Origin: DATGMP01 sp035293565
Lineage (GTDB): Bacteria > Pseudomonadota > Alphaproteobacteria > BOG-932 > Roseiterribacteraceae
Reading direction: 5' to 3'
Assembly: GCA_035293565.1 (NCBI GenBank)
Contig: DATGMP010000042.1
Location: 7,351-71,350, forward strand
DNA length: 64,000 nucleotides
This document shows, piece by piece, positions 14,298 to 23,205 of the stretch. The notes under the pieces are model-generated. The model was not told where the DNA came from. It did not search any database and worked only from the letters and a program-made list of their open reading frames with translations. The translations under genes and the position numbers were made by a program. Numbering within the stretch: position 1 is the first letter of the stretch; each line of letters begins with the position of its first letter.

Positions 14298-17117
14298 ATG
14301 TCAGCACGAATCTCGGCGCTGCTCTGCGGCGCAGCCAGCTTTCTTCTGATCGCCCCGGAGCCGGCGGCCATTGCCCAGCAATCGGCGCAAGCATCGGCTT
14401 CTGCGGGGCTGGAGGAAATCGTGGTGACGGCACGGCGCCGCGAGGAGAAGCTGCAAAACGTGCCGGTCGCGATCACCGCCTTCACGCCTAAGGCGATCGA
14501 AGAAAATCATATCGAAAGCGCCTCGGACCTTCAGCACTTCGTGCCATCGCTACTGAGCTCGCAAGAGACACGCGACGAGCAGGTCTTCTATTTGCGCGGC
14601 CAGGGACCCAATGGCGGCCAGGGCGGAGCGCCCGGCGTCGTGACCTATTTCTCGGAAGTGCCCTTCTACGCCTCCGGTCCCGGCATCTATTACGATCTCG
14701 ACAATCTGCAGGTCTTGCGCGGTCCGCAAGGTACGCTGTTCGGGCGCAACACGACCGGCGGCGCGGTGCTGTTCGAGCCCAAACACCCGACCAACGCATT
14801 CGAAGGTTACGCCGAAGTCGCCTTCGGCGACTACGGCCTCCACGAGGAGCAGGGCGCGATCAACGTGCCGATCATCGACGACGTGCTGCTGGTGCGCGGC
14901 GCGTTCGACATCGATCAGCGCGATGGCTTCACCCACGATTTCTCGACCGGGAAGGACCTGGACAATCGCGACTATTGGTCGTTCCGGCTCGGCGTCACCT
15001 GGCGGCCGACGGACGATTTCGAAAATTACATTGTCTATGACTCTCTCTATTCGCACACGAACGGCACAGGCATCATTCTGCAGGCGATCAACACGTTCCG
15101 TGATCCTCACGGCATCGCATCCAACGAAACGAGCTGGGTCCAGACCTTCTGCCCCGCGGCGCCCGCGCCGTGCCTACTGCCGCAGCAACTGCTCGCGCAG
15201 CAAGCAGCTGTGGGCCCACGCGGCACCTTCACCGATGGGGGACTCAACGGGCTGGACGGGTTGGACAAGACCTATAGTTACGGAATAACCGACATCGCGA
15301 AATACGATCTGAGCGATGATGTCAGCATCAAGAACATTTTCGGCTATCGCGTCCTGAAGAATCTTCTGCGCTACGACCTCGACGGCATGCCGCTGACGGT
15401 CATCAATTTCCAGACGCCGAACAACTGGAATCTCAGCAATGTCCAATACACGGACGAAATGCAATTCCAGGGAAAATCGCTCGGGGGCAACCTGACCTGG
15501 ATCGCGGGCGGGTTCTATGAATTTCTGCATCCCGGCGGCCAAACCGTAGCGGAGATCGACACCACCTCCGTCATCGCGCCGCACCTGTTCCAGATCCCGT
15601 TGGGAGTGCAGGTTCTGTCCAACGCGCAAGGCCAAAACTCGCTCGGGCCGGAAGGGATCACCGAACGCACCGAGGCCGTCTTCGCGCAAGGCACCTACAA
15701 TCTGGGCGGAATCTCCGAGGCGCTGGAAGATTTCAAGTTCACGGCGGGCGCCCGCTATACCTGGGACTACACGTCGAACAGCAATTTCGAGACCGTCAAT
15801 GTCTTCCTTCCCGCTGCGTTCGGCGGTGCGCAAGTCGCGCATATTCCTTGCGATCCGTGCACCTATGAGAGCCACACCTTCCAGGCGCCGACCTGGACGG
15901 TGGATCTCGATTACCAGATCAATCCGAACATGATGGCCTACGTCACCGCCCGTCGCGGCTTCAAAAGCGGCGGCTTCAATGGCGCCGGCACGCCGCCTTT
16001 CGCGATCAAATATGAGTCGGAATACGTGACCGACGTCGAGATCGGCTTCAAAGGCGACTTCGACCTCTACGGCGTGAAGCTGCGCACCAATATCGACGGA
16101 TTCCATGATGATTACCGCAACGCCCAGCGTGCGGTCGGCGTCCTGGTCCAGACCGTGCCGGCCCCGGCGCCGAAGACATCGACAACGCTGATCGCCAATG
16201 GCGACGTGACCATCGAAGGCATGGAATTCGAGGGCACCGTTGTTCCCGTCAGCGGCCTGGAGCTGACCGCCGACTGGACCTACATCCACGCTCGCTACGA
16301 CCAATTCTTCATTCCGACGGTCGGTGACGAGCGAGACTTGCCGTATCCGTTTACGCCGAAGAACAAGTTCAGTTTTGCGGCAACCTACCATCTGCCGTTC
16401 ATTCCGGAAGAAATGGGCGATATCGCGCTGCAGGCAAGCTATGTTCATACCAGCCGCGTTCAGTACGCCACGTCGGACATCGAGCCCTTCGGCAACGAGC
16501 CCGGCTACGGCTTGACCGATCTGAATGTGGAATGGACCAACGTCTTCCAACAGCCGATCGACGCGACATTCTTCATGACCAACGTCACCGACAATGTGGT
16601 GAAGCTCGGGAATGTCGGCATCTACAACTCGTCAGGCTACGTGTCGGGGATCTTCAACGAACCGCGGATGTGGGGCTTCCGCCTCCGCTACAGGTTCGGC
16701 GGCGGAGAGGAGCACGAGGCGGCGCCAGCTGAGCCTGCCGCGGCAGCTCCGCCTCCGCCCCCGCCGGCGGCGCCGAAGAGCTATCTGGTGTTCTTCGACT
16801 TCGACAAGTCGACGCTGACGTCGGAAGGCCGGAACATCGTCGACCAGGCGGCCGCCAATGCCGGTCCGGCCAAGGTCACGCGGATCGTCGTCACCGGCCA
16901 CACCGACACGGTAGGCTCGGACGCCTACAACATGCGGCTTTCGAAGCGCCGAGCAGAGTCGGTGGCAGCCGAGCTCGAAGCCAAGGGAATTGCCTCCGAC
17001 GAGATCTCGCTGGTCGCAAAAGGCAAGCACGACCTTCTGGTGCCGACGGCCGACGGGGTGCGCGAGCCGCAGAACCGGCGGGTCGAGATCGTCTATGGTG
17101 GAGGCCCCAACTCATAA
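14298..17117 (+). CDS. TonB-dependent receptor fused to a C-terminal OmpA-like peptidoglycan-binding domain
   Basis: A 939-residue protein. Residues 1-26 are a signal peptide, then LEEIVVTARRREEKLQNVPV (TonB-box region), a plug with LQVLRGPQGTLFGRNTTGG, and a barrel whose last strand ends MWGFRLRYRF near 800. Unlike ordinary receptors it continues: an Ala/Pro/Glu linker with six prolines (801-826), then an OmpA domain (about 828-935) with VFFDFDKSTLTSEG, TGHTDTVGSDAYN, RLSKRRAESV and PQNRRVEIVY. The barrel C-terminus faces the periplasm, so this domain would reach the peptidoglycan. The continuous frame, good ribosome site and terminator at 17141 argue against a sequencing fusion. The ligand is unknown. 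Confidence 0.93.
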   Translation: MSARISALLCGAASFLLIAPEPAAIAQQSAQASASAGLEEIVVTARRREEKLQNVPVAITAFTPKAIEENHIESASDLQHFVPSLLSSQETRDEQVFYLRGQGPNGGQGGAPGVVTYFSEVPFYASGPGIYYDLDNLQVLRGPQGTLFGRNTTGGAVLFEPKHPTNAFEGYAEVAFGDYGLHEEQGAINVPIIDDVLLVRGAFDIDQRDGFTHDFSTGKDLDNRDYWSFRLGVTWRPTDDFENYIVYDSLYSHTNGTGIILQAINTFRDPHGIASNETSWVQTFCPAAPAPCLLPQQLLAQQAAVGPRGTFTDGGLNGLDGLDKTYSYGITDIAKYDLSDDVSIKNIFGYRVLKNLLRYDLDGMPLTVINFQTPNNWNLSNVQYTDEMQFQGKSLGGNLTWIAGGFYEFLHPGGQTVAEIDTTSVIAPHLFQIPLGVQVLSNAQGQNSLGPEGITERTEAVFAQGTYNLGGISEALEDFKFTAGARYTWDYTSNSNFETVNVFLPAAFGGAQVAHIPCDPCTYESHTFQAPTWTVDLDYQINPNMMAYVTARRGFKSGGFNGAGTPPFAIKYESEYVTDVEIGFKGDFDLYGVKLRTNIDGFHDDYRNAQRAVGVLVQTVPAPAPKTSTTLIANGDVTIEGMEFEGTVVPVSGLELTADWTYIHARYDQFFIPTVGDERDLPYPFTPKNKFSFAATYHLPFIPEEMGDIALQASYVHTSRVQYATSDIEPFGNEPGYGLTDLNVEWTNVFQQPIDATFFMTNVTDNVVKLGNVGIYNSSGYVSGIFNEPRMWGFRLRYRFGGGEEHEAAPAEPAAAAPPPPPPAAPKSYLVFFDFDKSTLTSEGRNIVDQAAANAGPAKVTRIVVTGHTDTVGSDAYNMRLSKRRAESVAAELEAKGIASDEISLVAKGKHDLLVPTADGVREPQNRRVEIVYGGGPNS

Positions 17118-17140
17118 GGCGGCTTAAGACCGCTTACTCC

Positions 17141-17177
17141 AACGGCGCTTCTTCCAAGGAAGCGCCGTTTTCTTTTG
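17141..17177 (+). terminator. Rho-independent terminator of the TonB-OmpA gene
   Basis: AACGGCGCTTC at 17141-17151 pairs perfectly with GAAGCGCCGTT at 17159-17169 across a 7-base loop, and is followed by TTCTTTT. It lies 23 bases after the receptor stop and separates that gene from the operon starting at 17244. Confidence 0.85.
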
Positions 17178-17243
17178 TCCCCTCGCCCCTGCCGCCTGTA
17201 TGATCCATCATTGCAAGGAAAGGGCAGTGGGAAGGCGAGAACC

Positions 17244-19208
17244 ATGGCGCTCAATCGGATTTTCGAGCCGATTCGCATCCGGAATCTCGAGATTCCGAAC
17301 CGGGTGGTGAGGACCGCCCACGGGACCCATCTCGCGCGCGACTGCTTCGACGACGCCTCGATCGCCTATCACGTCGCGCGAGCCAAGGGCGGCTGCGGCC
17401 TCAGCATCATCGAGGCGGCGAGCGTTCATTCCTCCAGCGAGAACACGCTGTTCAACCGCGATGACCGGGTGATTCCGGGCTTCGAGGCGCTGATGAAGGC
17501 GGTGAAGCCTTACGGCATGCGCGTTTTCGAGCAGCTCTTTCATGGCGGCCACCAGACTTTCGGCGAAGGCCGGCGGCCACCCTGGGCGCCCTCAACCGTG
17601 CCAAGCCCCGCCCTCAACGCGGTGCCCATCCCAATGGGCGAACCCGAGATCGCGGAGATCATCTCCTGCTTCGCCGAGGCCGCGCGGCGCTGCCGCGACG
17701 GCGGGCTGGACGGCGTCGAGATTCATGCGGCGCACGGATACCTGATCCATCAGTTTCTGTCGCAGATGACGAATCTCCGCACCGATCGTTGGGGCGGAAG
17801 TCTCGAGAACAGGGCGCGGTTCCTCCGTGAAATTCTGGTCGCGGTCCGGCGTGCTGTCGGGCCGGACTATGTCGTCGGGCTCCGCGTCTCGGCGAGCCAG
17901 GCTCCGGGCAGCCTTACCGAAGATGAAATCCGCGAGGTCGTAGACGGACTCGTCAAGGAGAGACTGATCGACTTCCTCGACGCCTCGCTGGGCGACTATT
18001 ACCGCATGGATTCGATGGTGAGCGGTATGCATTCGCCCACCGGCTACGAACTTCCGTCCAGCGGCAAAATCGTCGAAGGCGTGACCTTGCCCCGCATCAT
18101 CAGCGGACGTTTCCGCACGCTCGAGGATGCCGAGCAGGTGCTGCGCGACGGCGTCGCGGACATGGTGTCGCTGGTGCGCGCGCAGATCGCCGATCCCGAT
18201 CTCGTCCGCAAGACTCGCGAGGGCCGCGTCGAACAGGTGCGCCCGTGCATCGGCTGCAACCAGGGCTGCATCGGCGGTCTGATCCGCGACCAGCGCCTCG
18301 GCTGCGCAGTCAACCCGGCCGTGGGCTTCGAGAGCACGCTGGCAGAGGATCTGATCAAGCCGATCGCCGATCCGAAAAAGGTCCTGGTCGTGGGCGGTGG
18401 GCCGGCGGGCATGGAGTCCGCGCGGGTGGCGGCGCTGATGGGACACAAGGTCGTACTGGCCGAAGCCTCGAGCAAGCTCGGCGGCGCCGTCAACGCGGCC
18501 AAGAAGTCGCCGCGCCTCTACGGCATCGGCGATATCACGGACTGGCAAGAGCGCGAGATCTTCCGCCTCGGTGTGGAGGTGCGGCTCGGCACCTATCTCG
18601 ATGCCGATGGCGTGATGGCCGAAGAAGCAGACGCGGTGGTCGTCGCGACCGGGTCGATGCCGCGCATGGACGGCATGCAGTTCGGTTTGCCCTCCGCGCC
18701 CGTCAAAGGATATGAGCTGCCGCATGTGCTTTCCTCGCACGACGTGATGCTGGGCCCGCCGCGCGATTTCGGAGGCAGCGTGCTGGTGCTGGACGACACC
18801 GGCCATTTCGAAGCGCTCGCAGTCGCCGAGTTCCTGATCGCAAAAGGGATCGCCGTGACCTTCGTGACGCGCCACTGGTCGATCACGCCCTATGTCGATA
18901 CGACGATGCGAACCGTTCCCGCGTTGGAGAGATTGTACGCCGGCGACTTCACATTGCTAACGCGCCATTATCTAGTTGAGATTCGCCCCGGCTCGGTAAC
19001 TGTGCGGCCTTCGCAGTCGGAGCGCACGAGCGAAGTGCAGGCCGACACGGTGGTGCTGATTACGCCCAACGAGCCGATGCGAGGCGTCTATGACGAGCTT
19101 CGTGATCGTCATCGCCACATCTGGCTGGTCGGCGACGCGCTCTCGCCGCGTGATCTTCAGGCCGCGATCGCCGAGGGCCATCGCACGATGCGCGCGGCAT
19201 TCGCATGA
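17244..19208 (+). CDS. 2,4-dienoyl-CoA reductase-like NADH:flavin oxidoreductase (OYE + FAD/NAD domains)
   Basis: A 654-residue multidomain enzyme. Residues 1-330 form an Old Yellow Enzyme FMN barrel (HGYLIHQFLSQMTN; WGGSLENR). The 4Fe-4S ligands Cys335, Cys338, Cys342 and Cys354 have the same spacing as in E. coli FadH. A second Rossmann region starts VLVVGGGPAGMESARVAAL for FAD, then the NAD(P) part. The family reduces conjugated C=C bonds, as in dienoyl-CoA, or demethylates small amines. Start 17244 is chosen by family N-terminus (MALNRIFEPIRI) although the frame opens at 17175. It overlaps the sulfotransferase gene by ATGA, so the two are translationally coupled. Confidence 0.92.
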   Translation: MALNRIFEPIRIRNLEIPNRVVRTAHGTHLARDCFDDASIAYHVARAKGGCGLSIIEAASVHSSSENTLFNRDDRVIPGFEALMKAVKPYGMRVFEQLFHGGHQTFGEGRRPPWAPSTVPSPALNAVPIPMGEPEIAEIISCFAEAARRCRDGGLDGVEIHAAHGYLIHQFLSQMTNLRTDRWGGSLENRARFLREILVAVRRAVGPDYVVGLRVSASQAPGSLTEDEIREVVDGLVKERLIDFLDASLGDYYRMDSMVSGMHSPTGYELPSSGKIVEGVTLPRIISGRFRTLEDAEQVLRDGVADMVSLVRAQIADPDLVRKTREGRVEQVRPCIGCNQGCIGGLIRDQRLGCAVNPAVGFESTLAEDLIKPIADPKKVLVVGGGPAGMESARVAALMGHKVVLAEASSKLGGAVNAAKKSPRLYGIGDITDWQEREIFRLGVEVRLGTYLDADGVMAEEADAVVVATGSMPRMDGMQFGLPSAPVKGYELPHVLSSHDVMLGPPRDFGGSVLVLDDTGHFEALAVAEFLIAKGIAVTFVTRHWSITPYVDTTMRTVPALERLYAGDFTLLTRHYLVEIRPGSVTVRPSQSERTSEVQADTVVLITPNEPMRGVYDELRDRHRHIWLVGDALSPRDLQAAIAEGHRTMRAAFA

Positions 19209-20464
19209 CAGACGATCAGGTCGAATGGGTTCCGCCGCCGAGGCCGGAATGGCTCGTGCGGGTGAACGATGAAGGTCGGCATATGGATATCGCCGCCCTC
19301 GTTCCGCTCGACCCGGACGAGCTGATCGCGACGGCCAAACGCAGCACCGGCTTTTCCGACTTCGGCGACGAGCGCTGGCGCGAGCCGTTTCAAATTCTGG
19401 TCAAGTCACTCGACGAGGAAGCCCAGCTGCATTTCTTCGGTCGCCTGATGACGCGCAACGACCTTCTCAATCACCTGCGCGCGCTCCTGCAGATTCAGCA
19501 CGTGTTCAAGCGCCATCCCGAGATCGCGCAGCAGAAGATCGACCGACCGCTCTTCATCGCGGCGGTGCCGCGCTCGGGCAGCTCCATCCTGTTCGAATTA
19601 CTGTCGCTGGATCCAGGCTTCGGCTCGCCGCGACAGTGGGAAATGATGTTCCCCTGCCCGCCGCCGGAAAAGTCGACCTACGAGACCGATCCCCGCATCG
19701 CGAAATGCCAGCATCTGATCCAGCAATGGACGCGCGTCGCGCCGAGCCTCGCGACGATCCACGAGATGGATGCGCGGCTGCCGAACGAATGCATTTTTGC
19801 GCAGGCGATCAGCTTCACCAGCGAATATTTCCCCTCGCAGTACCAGATACCCTCCTATATCCAGTGGCTCGCGACGAAGGCGGATTGGAGCTGGTCGTAC
19901 GGCTTCTACAAAAGAGTGCTGCAGGTGCTGCAATGGCGCAATCCGCGCCGGCATTGGCTGCTGAAGGCGCCGTCGCATTTGAACTATCTGCCCACCATCT
20001 TCGAGATTTTCCCCGACGCGCGCGTTTTGCTGACGCATCGCGATCCGGTGGTGGCTCAGGCCTCGGTGACCAACCTGATGGGCACGCTGTTCTGGATCCG
20101 CAGCGACAAGCCGATGGAGGTGAAGGCCTTCGCCGGCATGCTGTCGCCGGAAGCGATGGCGTTCGGCCTCAACCGCACGATCGACTGGCTCGAGTCCGGA
20201 GCGATCCCGAAGGATCAATGCATGAGTTCGCTCTATGCCGATCTGATCCAGCAGCCGGTTGAGGCGATCCGCAAGATTTACGACAAAGGCGGTCTCGATT
20301 TCACGCCCGCGCACGAGGCGCGAATCCGCGACTATCTGGCCGCCAAGCCGCAAGGCAAGCACGGCCGCCACGCCTACAGCGTCGCCGAGGCGGAAGAGGC
20401 CGCGCGGCGCAGGAACCTATTCAAGCGGTACCAAGATTATTTCGGCGTTCCGAACGAGATTTAA
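19205..20464 (+). CDS. sulfotransferase family protein
   Basis: A 419-residue protein of the PF13469-type sulfotransferases. The 5'-phosphosulfate loop is FIAAVPRSGSSILFELLSLD near residues 116-135, and the 3'-phosphate site ARVLLTHRDPVVAQAS is near 275. Such enzymes move a sulfuryl group from PAPS to a hydroxyl or amine. The N-terminal 100 residues are helical and lack a signal peptide. Its ATG overlaps the stop of the preceding flavoenzyme, and an SDR follows 10 bases later. A sulfatase lies 6 kb upstream, so both addition and removal of sulfate are encoded nearby. The acceptor is unknown. Confidence 0.9.
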   Translation: MTDDQVEWVPPPRPEWLVRVNDEGRHMDIAALVPLDPDELIATAKRSTGFSDFGDERWREPFQILVKSLDEEAQLHFFGRLMTRNDLLNHLRALLQIQHVFKRHPEIAQQKIDRPLFIAAVPRSGSSILFELLSLDPGFGSPRQWEMMFPCPPPEKSTYETDPRIAKCQHLIQQWTRVAPSLATIHEMDARLPNECIFAQAISFTSEYFPSQYQIPSYIQWLATKADWSWSYGFYKRVLQVLQWRNPRRHWLLKAPSHLNYLPTIFEIFPDARVLLTHRDPVVAQASVTNLMGTLFWIRSDKPMEVKAFAGMLSPEAMAFGLNRTIDWLESGAIPKDQCMSSLYADLIQQPVEAIRKIYDKGGLDFTPAHEARIRDYLAAKPQGKHGRHAYSVAEAEEAARRRNLFKRYQDYFGVPNEI

Positions 20465-20474
20465 GGAGGCATAC

Positions 20475-21254
20475 ATGCTGCAGGATAAGATCGTCATTAT
20501 CACCGGCATCGGTCCCGGCATGGGCCGCAAGCTGGCGCTCGAGGCATCGAAGGCGGGTGCCAAGCTCGCCATCGCCGCGAGGTCGCGCGACTTCCTGGAG
20601 AGCGTCGCGCGCGAGGTGCAGGCCTCCGGCGGCGAGGCGATCGCCGTGCCGACCGACATTGCGAAGAAGGCCGATTGCGAAAACCTCGCGAAGGCCGCGA
20701 TCGAGCGTTATGGCCGCATCGACGGGCTGGTCAACAGCGCCTACAGCGCCGCCCCTTTCATCCCGTTCGAAGAACAGGATCTCGACGAATGGCGCAAAGC
20801 GATGGAGGTGACGCTGTTCGGATCGCTGCAGATGGTCAAGGCCGTGCTGCCGCAGATGAAATCGCAAGGCGGCGGGGCAATCGTCAACGTCGCGACGATG
20901 GAGACGCGCAGGCCGCTCGTCGGCCACGGCTCCTATGTCGTATCCAAAAGCGCGCTGATGGGCGCAACGCGCCAGCTCGCGACCGAACTCGGCAAATACG
21001 GCATCCGCGTCAACACCGCAGTGCCCGGCTGGATGTGGGGCACGCCGGTCGAGAATTATATGAGCGACGCCGCCGCCAAGAGCGGCACGACGGTCGATAA
21101 GATGAAGGCCGGCATCGCGCGCAATATTCCGCTCGGCCACGTTCCGCCCGACGAGGAATGCGCCAAGTCGGTGCTAGTCCTGCTCTCCGACTATACGAGC
21201 CAGGTCACCGGCGCCGCGCTGGAAGTCAATGGCGGCGAGGTCATGTCGCTATGA
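20475..21254 (+). CDS. SDR family oxidoreductase
   Basis: A 259-residue SDR beginning MLQDKIVIITGIGPGMG; the cofactor loop TGIGPGMG is less common than TGxxxGIG. The NNAG region is replaced by NSAY, and the residue 13 before the YVVSK tyrosine is Thr (VATMETRR) rather than Ser. AAGGAGG at 20463-20469 is a perfect ribosome site that fixes the start. It is the third gene of the operon and overlaps the SnoaL gene by ATGA. Confidence 0.93.
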   Translation: MLQDKIVIITGIGPGMGRKLALEASKAGAKLAIAARSRDFLESVAREVQASGGEAIAVPTDIAKKADCENLAKAAIERYGRIDGLVNSAYSAAPFIPFEEQDLDEWRKAMEVTLFGSLQMVKAVLPQMKSQGGGAIVNVATMETRRPLVGHGSYVVSKSALMGATRQLATELGKYGIRVNTAVPGWMWGTPVENYMSDAAAKSGTTVDKMKAGIARNIPLGHVPPDEECAKSVLVLLSDYTSQVTGAALEVNGGEVMSL

Positions 21255-21625
21255 GCGTAGAAGAGAACCGCGCGCTCGCGCTGCGCATGGTCGCGTCGCT
21301 GGGCGGCGGCAAGCCGGACCAGTCGCTGTTCCACCCTGAGGCCGAATGGTGGGTGCCGGGACATGGCTGGTTCCCCAATGAGAAATTTCTGGCCTTTGCA
21401 GAGGCCTTCACCGACAAGCTGGTCGGCAATCGCTCGAATCTGACCGTGGAAGGCATCACCGCGGAAGGCGACCGCGTCGCGATCGAAGCGGTCTCGCACG
21501 GGCAGATGACGAACGGGAGAACCTACAACAACACCTACCACTATCTGTTCGTCTTCCAGGACGGAAAAATCCGCAAGGCGAAGCTCTACAACGACACGCT
21601 GCATGCCGCGGAGGTGCAGAGATAG
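21251..21625 (+). CDS. SnoaL/NTF2-like protein
   Basis: A 124-residue cone-shaped NTF2-like fold protein (EEN..LALRMVASLGGG; WWVPGHGWF; INGRTYNNTYHYLFVF-type strand). The family holds isomerases, dehydratases and cyclases with few fixed residues, so no reaction is assigned. The start overlaps the SDR stop, indicating coupling. The protein at 44618 is a same-length paralogue: both share WWVPG, EGDRVA.EA, YNNTYH.LF.F.DGKI and a C-terminal HAA. It ends the 17244-21625 operon just before a palindromic repeat. Confidence 0.88.
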   Translation: MSVEENRALALRMVASLGGGKPDQSLFHPEAEWWVPGHGWFPNEKFLAFAEAFTDKLVGNRSNLTVEGITAEGDRVAIEAVSHGQMTNGRTYNNTYHYLFVFQDGKIRKAKLYNDTLHAAEVQR

Positions 21626-21633
21626 CGCCTTGA

Positions 21634-21657
21634 TCATTCCCGCGAAGGCGGGAATGA
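21634..21657. repeat. dispersed palindromic repeat
   Basis: TCATTCCCGC (21634-21643) and GCGGGAATGA (21648-21657) are perfect 10-base arms around a GAAG loop. It lies between convergent genes, 9 bases after one stop and 6 before the other, where it could also act in transcript termination. Same family as 6937, 54708 and 56284. Confidence 0.85.
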
Positions 21658-21663
21658 CGAAGA

Positions 21664-22176
21664 CTACTCTGCCGCCTGCTTCGCCTTCCTCTCCGCCCAC
21701 ATCTCTTCGGCGCGCGTCTTCAGCGCGCGGCAGGTGGCGTTGAAGCCGGCTTCGATCCAGCCATTGCCGAAACGCATGATGTGGATCGCGTTCTCGCCGA
21801 GATAGGCATCCGTCGTGTGGTAGGTGCAGCGCTCGGGGCCGAGCGATTCGATGTACTGATCGCGGCGGCCCGCGTAGGGCCATTCCTCGCTCCAATCCAT
21901 ATGCCAGGCGAGAAGCCTCTCGGGCTCGACGGCGCAGACATATTCGACGACGGTGGCAAGCTTGTCGTCCCAGAAATTGGCGAGCGTCATCACGACCGGC
22001 GCGCCCATCTCAAGCGTCGATTCGCATTTGACGCAGAAGGGGTTCCATTCCGGATAGCGCGGCAGGTCGACCAGAATTTCCCAGACGATCGCGGCCGGCG
22101 CCTCGATCTCCACCTTGATCGAGCGCGCCACATGATCCGGGTTGTATCCGGTCTTCGGATCGAATCCTTCGGCCAT
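21664..22176 (-). CDS. SRPBCC (START/polyketide-cyclase-like) domain protein
   Basis: A 170-residue protein. The segment SIKVEIEAPAAIVWEILVDL followed by PRYPEWNPF is the typical N-terminal strand-helix of SRPBCC hydrophobic-ligand binding proteins; the rest (LLAWHMDW, TTDAYLG) completes the helix-grip fold. No enzymatic activity can be claimed. The ATG at 22176 has AAGGGGGG upstream and is preferred over a TTG at 22194. Divergent from the 3-hydroxyacyl-CoA dehydrogenase-like gene at 22267. Confidence 0.85.
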   Translation of the reverse strand: MAEGFDPKTGYNPDHVARSIKVEIEAPAAIVWEILVDLPRYPEWNPFCVKCESTLEMGAPVVMTLANFWDDKLATVVEYVCAVEPERLLAWHMDWSEEWPYAGRRDQYIESLGPERCTYHTTDAYLGENAIHIMRFGNGWIEAGFNATCRALKTRAEEMWAERKAKQAAE

Positions 22177-22216
22177 CGCCAATCCCCCCTTCAACGCCGC
22201 CGCTGGCTTCCGACGC

Positions 22217-22232
22217 CATCATATATATAAAA
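22217..22232. promoter_or_regulatory. AT-rich patch in divergent promoter region
   Basis: CATCATATATATAAAA is a strikingly AT-only run in GC-rich DNA, placed between divergent starts at 22176 (-) and 22267 (+). It can serve as a -10 element in either direction. No convincing -35 partner is seen, so the assignment is tentative. Confidence 0.35.
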
Positions 22233-22266
22233 CGGAAACTAGCGCCACCGAACAGGGACCTTCGCC

Positions 22267-23205
22267 ATGCCGCGCACCATCGACAGCCCCATCCGCCGCG
22301 TCGCGGTGATCGGCGCCGGGACAATCGGCGCGAGCTGGGCCGCCTATTTCCTGGCCAAAGGGCTCGAGGTTACGGTGAGCGATCCGCTGCCGGCGGCCCG
22401 CGATCTCACGACCCGTATGATCGAAACGGTATGGCCGACATTGACCGGAACGGGCGTGGCGACAGCCGCCCCAGGCGCCTGGCGCTTCGAGCCCGACCCG
22501 GTAAAGGCGGTCGCGGGCGCCGATTTCGTTCAGGAGAACGGGCCGGAGCGCTACGAGGTGAAGCAGCCCCTGTTCAAGGCGCTGGATGCCGTACTGCCTC
22601 CCGAGACGATCATCGCGTCCAGCTCCTCGGGCCTGCTGATCAGCCGGCTCGCGGAGGGGCTGAAGCAGCCCGAGCGCTGCATCATCGGCCATCCCTTCAA
22701 TCCGCCGCACTTGATCCCGCTGGTCGAGGTCGTCGGCGGCGCATATGCGAGCGAGGCAGCGATCGAAGCCGCGATGAATTTCTACCGCGCCATCGGCAAG
22801 CGGCCGATCCGGATCAACAAGGAGGTGCCCGGACACGTCGCCAATCGCCTGCAAGCCGCGCTCTGGCGGGAAGCCGTGCATCTGGTGGCCGAGGGCGTGG
22901 CCTCGGTGGCTGACGTCGACGCCGCGATTTCGGAAGGGCCGGGATTGCGCTGGGCCCTGATGGGCCCGCACGCCACCTTCCATCTGGGGGGCGGCGAAGG
23001 CGGCATGAAACATTTCTTTGCGCATATCGGCCCAGCCGTCGAAAGCTGGTGGGCTGATCTGGGCGCCCCGAGTCTCTCGCCCCAGATCGCCGAGAAAATT
23101 ACGGCGGGCGTGCGCGAAGAAACGGGCGAACAGTCGATCGCCGAGCTGGCGGCCAAGCGCGACGCGGCGCTCGTCCGCCTGTTGCGCGCCAAGCAGGATC
23201 AGTAA
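22267..23205 (+). CDS. 3-hydroxyacyl-CoA dehydrogenase family protein (carnitine/gulonate dehydrogenase type)
   Basis: A 312-residue protein. The NAD site is VAVIGAGTIGASWAAYFLA; the active-site region has SSSSGLL and the catalytic His in GHPFNPPHLIPLVEVVGG; the C-terminal helical domain begins KEVPGHVANRLQAALWREA. It oxidises a hydroxyl to a ketone with NAD. The short length and the GPGLRWALMGP block match the carnitine dehydrogenase / lambda-crystallin branch rather than fatty-acid FadB. It overlaps the convergent SDR by 7 bases. The substrate could be a carnitine-like or CoA-bound hydroxy acid. Confidence 0.88.
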   Translation: MPRTIDSPIRRVAVIGAGTIGASWAAYFLAKGLEVTVSDPLPAARDLTTRMIETVWPTLTGTGVATAAPGAWRFEPDPVKAVAGADFVQENGPERYEVKQPLFKALDAVLPPETIIASSSSGLLISRLAEGLKQPERCIIGHPFNPPHLIPLVEVVGGAYASEAAIEAAMNFYRAIGKRPIRINKEVPGHVANRLQAALWREAVHLVAEGVASVADVDAAISEGPGLRWALMGPHATFHLGGGEGGMKHFFAHIGPAVESWWADLGAPSLSPQIAEKITAGVREETGEQSIAELAAKRDAALVRLLRAKQDQ

